A stretch of DNA of 64,000 nt from PALSA-270 sp963770245 (GCA_963770245.1 CAVYOX010000008.1:1-64000), one strand, 5' to 3'. Shown: positions 38,337 to 48,428, numbered from the stretch's first letter. A program made the numbers and translations. The notes: generated by a model from the letters alone, not told the origin.

Positions 38337-38429
38337 CGCCTTGAGTCTAAATCACGAGGACGCGCCCGTCGTCGCTCATCGCCGGGATCGCAGAGCCGAG
38401 CCCTCTGTCCAATGTTAGAATCACGCCCC

Positions 38430-39128
38430 ATGAGGCGATTCTGGTCAGCACCATTATTGGCCATCTCTTGTCTGGCCGCACAAACCAGTGGGAAAGTCGA
38501 AATCACCTCCGAACCGAACCACCATCTGGCGCTTGAAAACCCGTATGTGCGCGTGTTTGAAGTCGAGATCCCGCCGGGCGGCGCCACCCTGGTGCACGAC
38601 CACCGCCATGACTACATTTCCGTAAACCTGGGTTCGGCCGAACTCCTGAACCAGGTGGAAGGCAAGCCGGCGGTGAGCGTGAAACTCGAGGACGGGCAAA
38701 CCGCCTTCGCGGAGGGCAATTTTGCCCACTCGGTGCGAAACACGGGCGCCACATCTTTTCGCAACTTGACCGTCGAGCTCCTGGGGGACGAAAAGGCGCG
38801 GCGATCCCCTCCACCGAGCTGGGACGAAGAACGCGCGCTACACATCCTCGAAGGTGGCACCGAACACATCATGTTCGTGAAAGACGGCGTGCGTGTGTCC
38901 GAGACTGATCTGCAGCCTGGCGGTATGATCCCCAGCCATCATCACGCCGGCCCTCAGCTGCTGGTGGCCGTCACCGACCTGGACCTCGAAAACCGCGTAG
39001 CCGGCAAAGGCATTTCACCCATGCGGCTCAAGTCCGGAGATGTGCGGTGGCTTGCGGGCCGTGTTACCCACACGGTCATGAACGTGGGGAAACAGCCAGC
39101 CCGGTTCGTCACCCTGGAATTTCACTAG
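38430..39128 (+). CDS. exported double-cupin protein
   Basis: A 232-residue protein with a signal peptide (MRRFWSAPLLAISCLAAQTS) and two cupin-like halves: the first with LVHDHRHDYISV (about residues 50-62), the second with SHHHAGPQLLVAV (about 170-182), both with histidines placed as metal ligands. The start at 38430 is preferred over the long upstream frame because the signal peptide begins there. The substrate is unknown; members of this superfamily include dioxygenases, isomerases and sugar-binding proteins. Confidence 0.82.
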   Translation: MRRFWSAPLLAISCLAAQTSGKVEITSEPNHHLALENPYVRVFEVEIPPGGATLVHDHRHDYISVNLGSAELLNQVEGKPAVSVKLEDGQTAFAEGNFAHSVRNTGATSFRNLTVELLGDEKARRSPPPSWDEERALHILEGGTEHIMFVKDGVRVSETDLQPGGMIPSHHHAGPQLLVAVTDLDLENRVAGKGISPMRLKSGDVRWLAGRVTHTVMNVGKQPARFVTLEFH

Positions 39129-39263
39129 CCTTGGAATTTCATGGTTTTATTAGCCTGGAGTTTCACGGAAGATCGGCGAAAGCCGCAGGGAGCCCGGGCG
39201 CCACCACTCCCCCGGGCGCGCGCGAACTTGGCCGCGTGAGCAAACCGCCGATCCTCGCGCAGC

Positions 39264-41621
39264 CTAGGGAGTGACCGTGATCTGTTTCCCCCCGTACTCG
39301 ACAACTTTGTCGGGACGGTCGCTCGCGGTGATGCCGACTCCGTGGTTCTCGTCCACGAACACAATCTGAAAGGTTCGAGTGTCTAGCATCCCCGGAAACT
39401 GTCCGGCACGATCTCCGATGGTGAGCCGCTGTTTCGCATCATCCCAGTGAAGCGGGATGGTGGCATGCACGCCTTTCTCGTAGTCATAATTGTCGTTTTC
39501 ATCTTCGTAGAGGGTGAAGTCGCCGTCGGCGCCACGGTAGACTCGCAGCTCGATCGGATCTTCCGGTTTCTCGGTAGACCATTCCATCTCCGGGCCCAGG
39601 GGCAAAATGGAGCCGGCCCGAATGTAAAGCGGCAATTGGTCGAGCGGAGCCGGCGCAGCGATCGCCACCGGGCCGCGGACCGTTACTCCGCTCCAAAAAC
39701 CGTACCACTCGGCCTCCGGCAGGTAGACGGACCGCACACTCGCCATGGGATCGGTGACCGGATTGACCAGGACTGCCGGTCCGAACATGAACTGATCGGC
39801 CAGGTTCGCGACCCGCGGATCAGTCCGGAAATCCATCACCAGCGCGCGCATCGGCGTGTACCCGTCCTGGGTCGTCATCCAGGCCAGCGAGTAAATGTAG
39901 GGCAGCAGGCGGTAACGCAGGTTGTCAAAGTTGAGCAAAATCTTCTGCGCATCCGGTCCATAGGACCACAATTCATTTTGATTCGTGCTGCGGGTTCCGT
40001 GCACCCGCAGAATCGGATTAAACGTACCAAACTGAAACCAGCGAATGAACAGTTCGCGATACCCCGGGTCATTCGGGTTCCCGGAGACGAACCCGCCAAT
40101 GTCGGTGGTCCAATAGGGCAGCCCGGACATGGAATAATTCAACCCTGCCGGAATCTGCTTCTTGAAGAAGGTCCAATCCGAGTCGACATCCCCCGACCAA
40201 ACGGCAACGGAATTACGTTGCTCCCCGGCGAAGGCGGAGCGCGAGAGTATGAAGACCCGCTTCTGCTCCGCCTGGCTGCGCTCCCCCTGGTAGACTCCCG
40301 CGGTGTGCATCAGGGGATACAGGTTCACATAGCGCGCTCCACTGCCGAGTGCGGTCTTGTGGGTTTCGAGAACACTGGTCTCGCTGCCTTCGGTCTCGGG
40401 CTCATCGGTGTCCAGCCACCAAGCATCCGCGCCGATCTGAAACAACCCCTGGTTCATCAGGTTCCAGTAATACTTTCGCGCTTCGGGATTGAAGGCGTCA
40501 TAGAGAGCCTGACCAGCGGGGTGAAAACCCCCGACGATCGTTTTGGCGATGAAGAATCCCCGCGCGTCCATGTCGTCATAGGTCTTCGAGCCGGGCCGAA
40601 AAAAAGGCCACACCGAAATCATGGCGTGAAAATGATTTCGGTGCAGATCGTCGAACATCCCTTTGGGATCGGGATAGCGCGCCTTGTCGAACGTGGGCTC
40701 GCCCATCACGTTCCACCAGAACCAGTCCTGCACAATGTCATCGACCGGCATGTGCAGCTCGCGATACTTGTGGGCGACCCCCAGAATTTCCTCCTGGGTC
40801 TGATACCGGTTCTTGCACTGCCAGAAGCCATACGCCCATTTGCCAAACAGCGGCGCCTGGCCCGTCAATGCTCGGTATCCCGCGATCACCTGGTCGAACT
40901 CCGGTCCGTAGATAAAGTAGTAGTCGATGACGTCGGCGACCTCCGAGCTGAGATAAAGCGCGCTTAGAAAACGGTTATTAAAGCGGCTGTGCGAGGTATT
41001 GTTCCAGAAAATCCCGTAGCCATTGGTCGACAGGAACAATGGAATGCTGATGTTGGTGTTGTCTTCTGAGATATCAACGGACTGGCCGCGATAGTTCAAC
41101 GCCCCGGACTGGTGTTGCCCCAGCCCATAAAATGCCTCGTAGGATCCCCAAAGGTTGGAAAACATCTCCGCGTGATAGGTTTTTTCCCCATTGACCTCGA
41201 CCGGCGTCATCGTCCGCCCAAAATCCTCGAACAACTTCTTCGCCGCCGCGTCCTGGAACGCAATGGTTCCGTCCTTGCGAGTGACCACCACTCGCAGCCG
41301 AGAAGTCGCCAGGGTGACCGTGTCATCGGTCGACTGCACCGTCCACCGATCCACCGGCCAATGATTGCGGAGCACGACGTAATCCTGCCGCTCGGGGAAC
41401 GATCCGGTCGGCGAATACAACACGTGGACCATCGCGTCGCTCGCCACTTCGAGCTTCAAGGTTCCCGTTTTCATGGCGAAGCGAACCCCGTCACCTTGCT
41501 GCTCGACGCTGGTGACCGGGTTCAGCGGATTCCACTGCGCATCCGCTCCCGGACCGAGCGCAGGGAGCAAGAGCAAGGCCAAAAAAAAAGAGCGCGGAAC
41601 AGTAAGTTTTGCGGGTTTCAT
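39264..41621 (-). CDS. glycoside hydrolase family 31 (alpha-glucosidase or alpha-xylosidase type)
   Basis: An exported glycosidase of 785 residues. The signal peptide ends GADAQ near residue 28. The GH31 barrel has the nucleophile Asp in WWLDTDEPE near residue 400, the acid/base Asp in WSGDVDSDW near 478, and DIGGF near 507. The C-terminal beta domains include a DUF5110-like region. The ATG at 41621 has GGGAGC upstream, rather than the longer frame. The sugar symporter at 42.3 kb on the same strand could import products. Alpha-xylosidase activity on xyloglucan is possible but not proven by sequence. Confidence 0.92.
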   Translation of the reverse strand: MKPAKLTVPRSFFLALLLLPALGPGADAQWNPLNPVTSVEQQGDGVRFAMKTGTLKLEVASDAMVHVLYSPTGSFPERQDYVVLRNHWPVDRWTVQSTDDTVTLATSRLRVVVTRKDGTIAFQDAAAKKLFEDFGRTMTPVEVNGEKTYHAEMFSNLWGSYEAFYGLGQHQSGALNYRGQSVDISEDNTNISIPLFLSTNGYGIFWNNTSHSRFNNRFLSALYLSSEVADVIDYYFIYGPEFDQVIAGYRALTGQAPLFGKWAYGFWQCKNRYQTQEEILGVAHKYRELHMPVDDIVQDWFWWNVMGEPTFDKARYPDPKGMFDDLHRNHFHAMISVWPFFRPGSKTYDDMDARGFFIAKTIVGGFHPAGQALYDAFNPEARKYYWNLMNQGLFQIGADAWWLDTDEPETEGSETSVLETHKTALGSGARYVNLYPLMHTAGVYQGERSQAEQKRVFILSRSAFAGEQRNSVAVWSGDVDSDWTFFKKQIPAGLNYSMSGLPYWTTDIGGFVSGNPNDPGYRELFIRWFQFGTFNPILRVHGTRSTNQNELWSYGPDAQKILLNFDNLRYRLLPYIYSLAWMTTQDGYTPMRALVMDFRTDPRVANLADQFMFGPAVLVNPVTDPMASVRSVYLPEAEWYGFWSGVTVRGPVAIAAPAPLDQLPLYIRAGSILPLGPEMEWSTEKPEDPIELRVYRGADGDFTLYEDENDNYDYEKGVHATIPLHWDDAKQRLTIGDRAGQFPGMLDTRTFQIVFVDENHGVGITASDRPDKVVEYGGKQITVTP

Positions 41622-41759
41622 GTGTCGCTCCCGTCGAGGTTCGCAGCCAACAGGGACCAAAGTCTACCACGCGAAAGTTCCACCGGTTTCGGGCGTAGAT
41701 GGGAGATTGGCCTCGGAGTAAGGCTTCATGATTGAATAGGAGACCGCAGGAGCGCGCCC

Positions 41760-42179
41760 ATGAAAACCATCCCCACCATCGAGTACTCTGAAGCCAAGGA
41801 AATTATCGACGTCATCGTCGCCAAAGCACAGCAACTAAGAAAAGCTGCGGTCATCGCCGTCACCGACGCCCACGGAGAACTGCTGGCCCTGGCTCGCATG
41901 GACGGCGCCCCGCTGACTTCGATCCAAATCGCGGGCAACAAATCCTGGACCGCCGCCCGCTGCCAAAAGCCCACGCAGGACATTGGCGACCGAGTCCGCC
42001 ACCCCGACACCGGTTTCGATATCGCCTACTACGGAGACCCGCGCTTTGTTGGCTGGGGCGGAGGTATTCCGCTATGGAAGCACGGCGAGGTCGTCGGCGC
42101 CATCGGAGTGAGCGGCCTCTCTTCCGCCGAGGACGTCGCCCTCGCCGAACTGGGAGCGGAAGCCATCGCCGACGCCTAA
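41760..42179 (+). CDS. GlcG/HbpS family protein
   Basis: A 139-residue protein of the GlcG/HbpS (DUF336) family, small alpha/beta proteins found with glycolate, propanediol or haem-sensing systems. Family signatures are VIAVTDAHGELLALARMDGAP, SIQIAGNKSWTAA, and GGIPLWKHGEVVGAIGVSG. HbpS members bind haem, but no ligand is identifiable here. It sits alone on the plus strand between the GH31 and symporter genes. Confidence 0.88.
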   Translation: MKTIPTIEYSEAKEIIDVIVAKAQQLRKAAVIAVTDAHGELLALARMDGAPLTSIQIAGNKSWTAARCQKPTQDIGDRVRHPDTGFDIAYYGDPRFVGWGGGIPLWKHGEVVGAIGVSGLSSAEDVALAELGAEAIADA

Positions 42180-42284
42180 ACCAAAAGGCAGCCCGTCCGC
42201 GGGATCGTCGAATCCGGGGGATCGTCGAAGAGGATCATGGTTGGCTTGGACCCCTGGCCGGCTGAGAGTTCCTGAGCCGCCCCT

Positions 42285-44117
42285 CTATCCGCTGAAATAC
42301 ACATATGATCCGATGATGCAGGCGAGCACCAGCGTGGAACCCGCTATTTCGCGCCAATCCCAACCGGCGCGGGTCGCGTCTTTATCTTCCTGGGTGGTAG
42401 TGGCGAAGGTCAGATTTTGGATCCTCAGGTAATCCGGTTCCGAAGTCATATAACTCACGCCTACCATCACGAGGATCGAGACCAGGGTGATGAGCACGCT
42501 GAAGTATTGAAAGTACGTGTTGTTCACGATCCACAGGAAGGACCCCTGGGGATAGCCATCCTGGAACCCTGCCAGGCCAAGCGTGACCGGAGTATCTACG
42601 AGCATGCGGAATATCCCCAACACGAAACCCACGATCATCGCCCAAAGCGCCCCCTGGGCGTTGAGACGCTTGAAGAATACGCCGAAGAAAAACACCACGA
42701 AGATGGGAGGGGCCAAGTAGCCTTGCACGGCCTGCAGATAGTCGTAAAGGCCGTGGGCATTCTTGATGACCGGAATCCAGGCCAGCGCGATGAGCACCAT
42801 GATCCCGGTGGCGAGCCGGCCGGTGCGGACCAGTTGGTGCTGGCTGGCGGCGGGCTTCCACTTCTGATAAAGATCGACGGTGAACAGAGTTGAGCAAGCG
42901 TTGAATACTCCGGCGAGCGATCCCATCAAAGCGGAAAGCAGGCCGGCAACCACCAGGCCGCGAAGCCCGGGCGGCAGGAGATATTCGACCAGCAAGGGGA
43001 ACGCACCCTGGGCAGCGGAGGGAATGGCATGGCCGTTCGCCCCGAGGATCGAGGCCAGTTCAGGAATCTTTCCGCTCTTGGCCAGGGCGAAGCAAACCAT
43101 TCCCGGAACGATGAACAGGTAGACCGGCGCCAGCTTGAGAAACGCCGCGAAGATCGAGCCCCGGCGGGCGACGGTTTCATTGGGGGCGCCGAGCGCTCGC
43201 TGCACGATGTACTGGTCGGTGCACCAGTACCACAAGCCAATGATCGGGGCGCAGAACAGCATTCCCAGCCAGGGGTAATTGCCGTTGAAATACCAGGCTT
43301 GCCTCACCAGTTGACCGGCGCCGTTGGTCTCGACCACCGGGGACCAGGTGCCTTGCACGCCGGCGGGAATGAGCGGCTTCCAGAGATTGAACATGTCGGA
43401 ACCGCACCAGTAACGGAGTTCGCTGACTCCTCCCAGTTTCACCAGCCCGTAGATGGTGAGCGAAGCCGATCCCAGGATGAGGACAAAGGTCTGAACCGCG
43501 TCGTTGTAAGCCACCGCGCGCATGCCGCCCAAAGCGGTGTACAGCCCGGTCAGCACAATGACCAGCACGGAGCCGATCCAGAAGCTGTCAATATCAGTCG
43601 AGCCGATGCGCAAATGCAACTCGGGGAGCAGCGTGCCGAAGACCACGCCTCCGGCGAAGATGCCAACCGCGATTTTTGAGACGATGAAGGTGATGATGGA
43701 GACGATCGAGAGAACATACCGCGAGGCTGTGCTGAAGCGACGCTCCAGGAATTCCGGCATAGTGAACACCTTGGAACGCATGTAGAACGGAACGAAGACC
43801 CAGCCGAGGACTAACAGACACCAGGCGTGCAGTTCATAGTGCGCCAGGGCCACGCCGCTGGTTGCGCCGGCACCGGCCAGACCAACCACGTGCTCGGAGC
43901 CGATATTGGAGGCGAAAATGGACGCGCCGATGATCCACCAGCCGAGGTTGCGGCCGGCCAGAAAGTAATCGGCAGCAGAATCCTTGCCTTTACGCACCAC
44001 CCACCAGGCCACGCACAGCAGAACGCCGAAATAGGCGGCGATGACCAGCCAGTCGATCTCGGTAATATGGGACGTCGCAATGGCGGTGAGAAGCAGCGCA
44101 CTCAACTTCATAGGCAT
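42285..44117 (-). CDS. sodium:solute symporter (SLC5/SGLT type)
   Basis: A 610-residue inner-membrane transporter with about 14 hydrophobic helices, importing a sugar-like solute with sodium. SGLT-type signatures are DSAADYFLAGRNLGWWIIGASIFASNIGSEH (helix 1-2 region, residues 46-77; quoted in part: ASNIGSEHVVGLAGAGA) and GGMRAVAYNDAVQTFV in the middle. Start is ATG at 44117 or the next ATG at 44111. The cargo is probably a monosaccharide; the GH31 enzyme on the same strand supports this. It is 62 bases downstream of selA. Confidence 0.9.
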   Translation of the reverse strand: MPMKLSALLLTAIATSHITEIDWLVIAAYFGVLLCVAWWVVRKGKDSAADYFLAGRNLGWWIIGASIFASNIGSEHVVGLAGAGATSGVALAHYELHAWCLLVLGWVFVPFYMRSKVFTMPEFLERRFSTASRYVLSIVSIITFIVSKIAVGIFAGGVVFGTLLPELHLRIGSTDIDSFWIGSVLVIVLTGLYTALGGMRAVAYNDAVQTFVLILGSASLTIYGLVKLGGVSELRYWCGSDMFNLWKPLIPAGVQGTWSPVVETNGAGQLVRQAWYFNGNYPWLGMLFCAPIIGLWYWCTDQYIVQRALGAPNETVARRGSIFAAFLKLAPVYLFIVPGMVCFALAKSGKIPELASILGANGHAIPSAAQGAFPLLVEYLLPPGLRGLVVAGLLSALMGSLAGVFNACSTLFTVDLYQKWKPAASQHQLVRTGRLATGIMVLIALAWIPVIKNAHGLYDYLQAVQGYLAPPIFVVFFFGVFFKRLNAQGALWAMIVGFVLGIFRMLVDTPVTLGLAGFQDGYPQGSFLWIVNNTYFQYFSVLITLVSILVMVGVSYMTSEPDYLRIQNLTFATTTQEDKDATRAGWDWREIAGSTLVLACIIGSYVYFSG

Positions 44118-44179
44118 CGATCCTCGTGGTCCGAGATTTCCACCTCAACTTTGTTGCGTGTGGAGTTATACCTTATTTC

Positions 44180-45688
44180 TTATTTGGTTGCGACTTGAAA
44201 AAGCGCTTTGGTCAAGGCTTTGTCTTGCGCCGGGAACACGGTGCGCAGGTCGAAGAGCAGGCGGCCATCGGCCACCCGGGCAATGACCGGCGGGTCGGCG
44301 GCGCGCAGGCGGGCGGCAAGAGCGTGCGCGGTCATACCTTCAAAAGCCACGGCCAGCAGGCGCGTGGGCAGAGTGGCGGTGGGCGCAGCACCGCCACCGA
44401 TCAGCGACTCGCCGTCGATTAATTCGACAGACCCGAGTGCGGCTTCGATTTCCTTCGCCATGGCCTCGGCACGCTGGCTAATTTCTGCCTTCGAGAGCCG
44501 CATCATGCGCACCGCCGGGATGGCGTCGTGGTCGTGTTTCAGATAGGCGAGCAAGATGGCTTCAAGCGCGGCGTAGGTCAGCTTGTCCACGCGTAGCGCA
44601 CGGAACAGCGAATTGGCGCGCATGCGGGCGATGAGGTCGCTGCCTCCGCTGAGCATTCCCGCCTGCGGACCACCCAGCAGTTTGTCGCCGCTGTAAGTGA
44701 CGACGTCCACGCCGGCGCGCAGGCTGTCGAGCACGCCGGGCTCGCCTTTCACACCCACCGCACTCAGATCGAAAAGCGCGCCGCTCCCCAGATCTTCCAT
44801 CAGCGGCAGGTTGCGGCGCCGCGCTAAGCGAACCAGTTCATCGAGGCGGGGCTGTTCGGTGAATCCCGTGATTTGAAAATTCGAACGATGAACGCGCAGC
44901 AGAAGGCGGGTGTTGTCATTGATGGCGCGTTCGTAATCCGCCAGGCGAGTGCGGTTGGTCGATCCGACCTCCCGCAAGATGGCGTGCGACTTTGCCATGA
45001 CCTCCGGAATACGGAAGGAGCCGCCGATTTCGACCAGCTCTCCGCGCGACACGATGGCTTCGCCGCCTTCGGCCAGGGTATTGAGCGCGAGCAGCACCGC
45101 TGCGGCGTTGTTGTTGACCACGATGGTGGAGACGGCTGCGGGCGCCGGATGGGCAGCCCGGCCGGTTTGGCTCGACTTCGCCAGGGACAGGTTTCGGCTG
45201 GCCGCGGCAGCGGCATGCCCTCCGAGCAATTGCCGGAACAGACGATCGACATGGACGTCGCGTTCGCCGCGCTCGCCGGTCGCGAGATCGAATTCGAGGT
45301 TCGAATAAGCGCGGCCGATCTCCTGTATGTGCTCCAGGGCGGCGCTCGGCAAGGGCGCCCGGCCGAGATTGGTGTGAAGAATGACGCCGGTTGCGTTGAT
45401 GACCAGGCGCAACGAATGGCGCTGCGACGCCCGCAGTTGGTGCTCGACCGAGGCAGCCAATGCGGAAAGCGCAACCTCCAAACGCGAGGAATTGATCCGA
45501 TTCGCGGAAATTTCGCTTCGCATGCGGGCCAGGACTACCTGCACCGCGTCGGTCACGGTCGCCTGGCCCTCCCGGCCGATTAGCGCCGCCAATTCCGCAC
45601 CCCTCAGAACTTCGTCGACCGAGGGAAGCTGGAGGTAAAGGTCAGCCTTGGCGGGGGTCTTGCGAGCTCCCTTGGCCGCGCTTTTCAT
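44180..45688 (-). CDS. selA: L-seryl-tRNA(Sec) selenium transferase
   Basis: SelA converts seryl-tRNA(Sec) to selenocysteinyl-tRNA(Sec). The 502-residue PLP enzyme has the N-terminal domain (LPSVDEVLRGAEL), RLVINATGVILHTNLGRAPL, and the PLP lysine in TYSGDKLLGGPQAG near residue 332. Between the conserved LLGGHAA and IVVNNNAAAVLL it carries about 25 extra residues (RNLSLAKSSQTGRAAHPAPA) absent from most SelA proteins. No selB, selC or selD is in the window, so they must lie elsewhere if the pathway is complete. Confidence 0.94.
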   Translation of the reverse strand: MKSAAKGARKTPAKADLYLQLPSVDEVLRGAELAALIGREGQATVTDAVQVVLARMRSEISANRINSSRLEVALSALAASVEHQLRASQRHSLRLVINATGVILHTNLGRAPLPSAALEHIQEIGRAYSNLEFDLATGERGERDVHVDRLFRQLLGGHAAAAASRNLSLAKSSQTGRAAHPAPAAVSTIVVNNNAAAVLLALNTLAEGGEAIVSRGELVEIGGSFRIPEVMAKSHAILREVGSTNRTRLADYERAINDNTRLLLRVHRSNFQITGFTEQPRLDELVRLARRRNLPLMEDLGSGALFDLSAVGVKGEPGVLDSLRAGVDVVTYSGDKLLGGPQAGMLSGGSDLIARMRANSLFRALRVDKLTYAALEAILLAYLKHDHDAIPAVRMMRLSKAEISQRAEAMAKEIEAALGSVELIDGESLIGGGAAPTATLPTRLLAVAFEGMTAHALAARLRAADPPVIARVADGRLLFDLRTVFPAQDKALTKALFQVATK

Positions 45689-45793
45689 GGCCGATGATTA
45701 TCCCATTTCAAGCCGTGTTTAGGCCAAAGGGCAAGCGATCGAAAAGGGGAGGGCGGCGGCGCGGGGCGCCTGCTTGGTCGGCGAAACGATCTC

Positions 45794-47971
45794 TTATCCC
45801 ACTTCGACGAGTCCGTAGGTTCCCTGCCAGCGTGTGCGCATGTGGCTGAGGGCGCGATTGATCTCTTCCTGCGAGAACTCTGCATTCGGACCGGCGAGAA
45901 CGGTGGACGCCTCGAGCTTCGCAGCCTCGAGCAATTGGCGGTCACGGATCAGGTTCGCGACCTGGAAGCTTGGCATCCCGGCCTGGCGAGTGCCGAAAAA
46001 TTCGCCGGGGCCGCGGAGTTCGAGATCAAGTTCGGCAATCTGGAAGCCATCCGTGGTCCGGACCATGGCGTCGAGGCGCCGTTCGCCCTCCTCAGAAACC
46101 TTGCCGCCGGTCATGAGGACGCAATACGACTTGGCGGCGCCGCGGCCGATGCGGCCGCGCAGTTGATGGAGTTGTGCCAGGCCGAAGCGTTCGGCGTGTT
46201 CAATCACCATAACCGTGGCGTTAGCCACGTCCACCCCGACCTCGATGACCGTGGTGGAAACCAGAATATCCAGTTGGCCTGCTTGAAACATACGCATGAC
46301 CTGCTCTTTCAGCCCCGACTCCAGGCGCCCGTGCAGGAGACCCACGCGCAGCTGAGGAAATATTTTTTGGCTGAGTTCTTTGTACATCTTGATCGCGGCT
46401 TTGAGCTCCCGCTCCTCGTTTTCCTCGATCACCGGATAGACGACATAGGCCTGGTGGCCGCGGGCGACCTGCTTGCGTACAAAGTCCCAGACCTCGGGCG
46501 AACGGTCGTCCTTGACGCTGCGCGTGACAATGGGAACGCGACCTGGGGGCATTTCATCGAGAATGCTGGCATCGAGATCCCCGTAGAGGGTGAGAGCCAG
46601 AGTGCGGGGAATGGGCGTGGCGGTCATGACCAGAACGTCGGGCTCGGGGGGAGGGGTCGTCGCCCCGGGGCCCGGATCCGGCTCGCCGCTTTTCTTCATG
46701 AGCTTGAAGCGTTGCAGGACGCCGAAGCGGTGCTGTTCATCGACCACCACCAAGCCCAGTCTCGCGAACTCGACGTTTTGCTCGATCAGAGCATGCGTGC
46801 CGATGACCAGCTGGGCATTGCCCTGAGCGATGTGGCGGCGAATCTCCCGCTTGTGGTCGTCCTCGAGCGAGCCGGTCAGCAGCACTACCCGGTAGCCGGC
46901 GTCTTCGAGAATGCGGCGAGCGGAAAAATAATGCTGCTGGGCAAGGATTTCGGTGGGGGCCATGAGGGCAACCTGAAAGCCGTTTTCGATGGCGATGATG
47001 GCGGCTTCGAAGGCAACCAAGGTCTTGCCCGATCCCACATCCCCTTGCAACAACCGCCGCATGGGGAAGGGCTCGGACATATCCGCGGCGATTTCCTTGA
47101 GGGCGCGCTTCTGCGCTCCCGTGGGATGGAAGGGGAGCATTTTCTTGATGGCAGCGCGCACCGAATCGTCCAGGCGGAAGGCGATTCCGGTCTGCGCCTT
47201 TTGCTGGCGGCGTTTGAGCTCGAGCCCCAGTTCGATGAAGAAAAGCTCCTCGAAGATCAGGCGGATGTGGGCGCGGGTACGCGAGGAGTGCAAATCCTGC
47301 AGGCTTTCGCCGGCGTCGGGCCAGTGAACCTTCCACAGCGCCTCGCGCGGCGAACTGAGGCTGAGGTGGCGGCCGACCGCAGCGGGGAGGGGATCGAGAA
47401 GATCAGGGGACAGGTTCTCGAGCGCGGTGCGGATGACGCGGCGGAACCAGCGTGAGGTCAGGCGCCCCTGCCCGGCGGACTCGTAGATGGGAACAATTCG
47501 TCCCACCTCGAGCCCAGACACGACCTTCTTTTCTTCTCCGTCGGCAGAACCATCCTCGCCGTCGTCGAGGAGTTCGAACTCGGGCTGGACCAGTTGCAAG
47601 CCGCCTTTGTAAAGGTCTTCCTCCACCTTGCCGTAGACGGCAACCCTCTGCCCGGCCTTGAAGCGGTCTCGCAGGTAGGAGGCGTTAAACCAGATGCATT
47701 TGAGCCGGGCTCTTCCCTGACTGACCGTCATCTGAAAAATCGGCATGCGACGAGTGCGCAAGAAACCGGAATTGCGGACCTCGGCGATGACCGTTGCCAT
47801 TTCCCCGCCGCGCAGTTCCGCGATGCCCCGCGGGTTGAGGCGATCTTCATAACGAAACGGCAGATAATGGAGAAGGTCGTCGACGGTGTGAATGCCTTTG
47901 GCACCCAACACCTCGGCAAGGCGAGGTCCGATGCCCTTGACGTACTGCACGGGAGTAGACAACTCGAGCAT
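45794..47971 (-). CDS. recG: ATP-dependent DNA helicase RecG
   Basis: RecG remodels stalled replication forks and branched DNA. The protein from the ATG at 47971 is 725 residues; the longer upstream frame is not family-like. The wedge domain (PRGIAELRGGEMATVIAEV) precedes helicase motifs I (LLQGDVGSGKT), II (VVDEQHRFGVLQR), III (VMTATPIPRTLAL) and VI (HQLRGRIGRG). Between motifs II and III lies a short proline-rich insert (GEPDPGPGATTPPPEPD) of about fourteen extra residues. It is 105 bases upstream of selA on the same strand. Confidence 0.96.
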   Translation of the reverse strand: MLELSTPVQYVKGIGPRLAEVLGAKGIHTVDDLLHYLPFRYEDRLNPRGIAELRGGEMATVIAEVRNSGFLRTRRMPIFQMTVSQGRARLKCIWFNASYLRDRFKAGQRVAVYGKVEEDLYKGGLQLVQPEFELLDDGEDGSADGEEKKVVSGLEVGRIVPIYESAGQGRLTSRWFRRVIRTALENLSPDLLDPLPAAVGRHLSLSSPREALWKVHWPDAGESLQDLHSSRTRAHIRLIFEELFFIELGLELKRRQQKAQTGIAFRLDDSVRAAIKKMLPFHPTGAQKRALKEIAADMSEPFPMRRLLQGDVGSGKTLVAFEAAIIAIENGFQVALMAPTEILAQQHYFSARRILEDAGYRVVLLTGSLEDDHKREIRRHIAQGNAQLVIGTHALIEQNVEFARLGLVVVDEQHRFGVLQRFKLMKKSGEPDPGPGATTPPPEPDVLVMTATPIPRTLALTLYGDLDASILDEMPPGRVPIVTRSVKDDRSPEVWDFVRKQVARGHQAYVVYPVIEENEERELKAAIKMYKELSQKIFPQLRVGLLHGRLESGLKEQVMRMFQAGQLDILVSTTVIEVGVDVANATVMVIEHAERFGLAQLHQLRGRIGRGAAKSYCVLMTGGKVSEEGERRLDAMVRTTDGFQIAELDLELRGPGEFFGTRQAGMPSFQVANLIRDRQLLEAAKLEASTVLAGPNAEFSQEEINRALSHMRTRWQGTYGLVEVG

Positions 47972-48052
47972 CGGAACGATGTTAGCAGGTGGCGAATGGC
48001 CGGTATTTCGGGTAGGTTGGCCTATGACGACGATCCCGAATGAGGCTCGGCG

Positions 48053-48274
48053 GTGACTCGATCCGGCGCAGCGAGTTTTGTTCATGCCTTGGTGGCGGTC
48101 CTGGCAGGCAATGCCGTCTATTTCCTGCTGGTGCCGTATTTGCCGCCGGCTGCCCGGCACGTGGCCCCTCGACTCGACCTCGGGATGGTGGTGGACTTCT
48201 GGATTTGTTTGGTGATCTTTGGACTCATTAAGACCGCCTCGCGGCGAAGGCGCAACTCCTCCCGCAAACTCTAG
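48053..48274 (+). CDS. small two-helix membrane protein of unknown function
   Basis: A 73-residue frame with a GTG start, two hydrophobic segments (about 9-28 and 43-60), a conserved-looking LVPYLPP turn and a basic tail (KTASRRRRNSSRK). No family was recognised. It lies divergent from recG in an otherwise gene-free gap. It could be a real small inner-membrane protein; composition fits but the ribosome site is weak. Confidence 0.5.
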   Translation: MTRSGAASFVHALVAVLAGNAVYFLLVPYLPPAARHVAPRLDLGMVVDFWICLVIFGLIKTASRRRRNSSRKL

Positions 48275-48403
48275 GTCGGGATCAATCCTGATTGGACACT
48301 CTCACCCAGCTTCGTCCCGATCGTTCGCCATCAGCGGCATGCGACCCCTGCCGCCACCGGAACGATCGACCGAAATGAATCGGATCCGGCAGTTCGGCTG
48401 GCT

Positions 48404-48428
48404 GGTTACTTTAGGAACTTCAGTAACC
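48404..48428. promoter_or_regulatory. inverted repeat upstream of diguanylate cyclase gene
   Basis: GGTTACT (48404-48410) and AGTAACC (48422-48428) are perfect inverted arms with an 11-base centre. The next gene starts 33 bases later. The size fits an operator for a dimeric repressor, but it could also be a hairpin in the leader. Confidence 0.4.

Noticed and set aside
39447..40967. A 506-codon plus-strand frame
   Set aside because: It is antisense to the GH31 gene, whose catalytic motifs are clear.
45842..47455. A 537-codon plus-strand frame
   Set aside because: It is antisense to recG, which has all helicase motifs.
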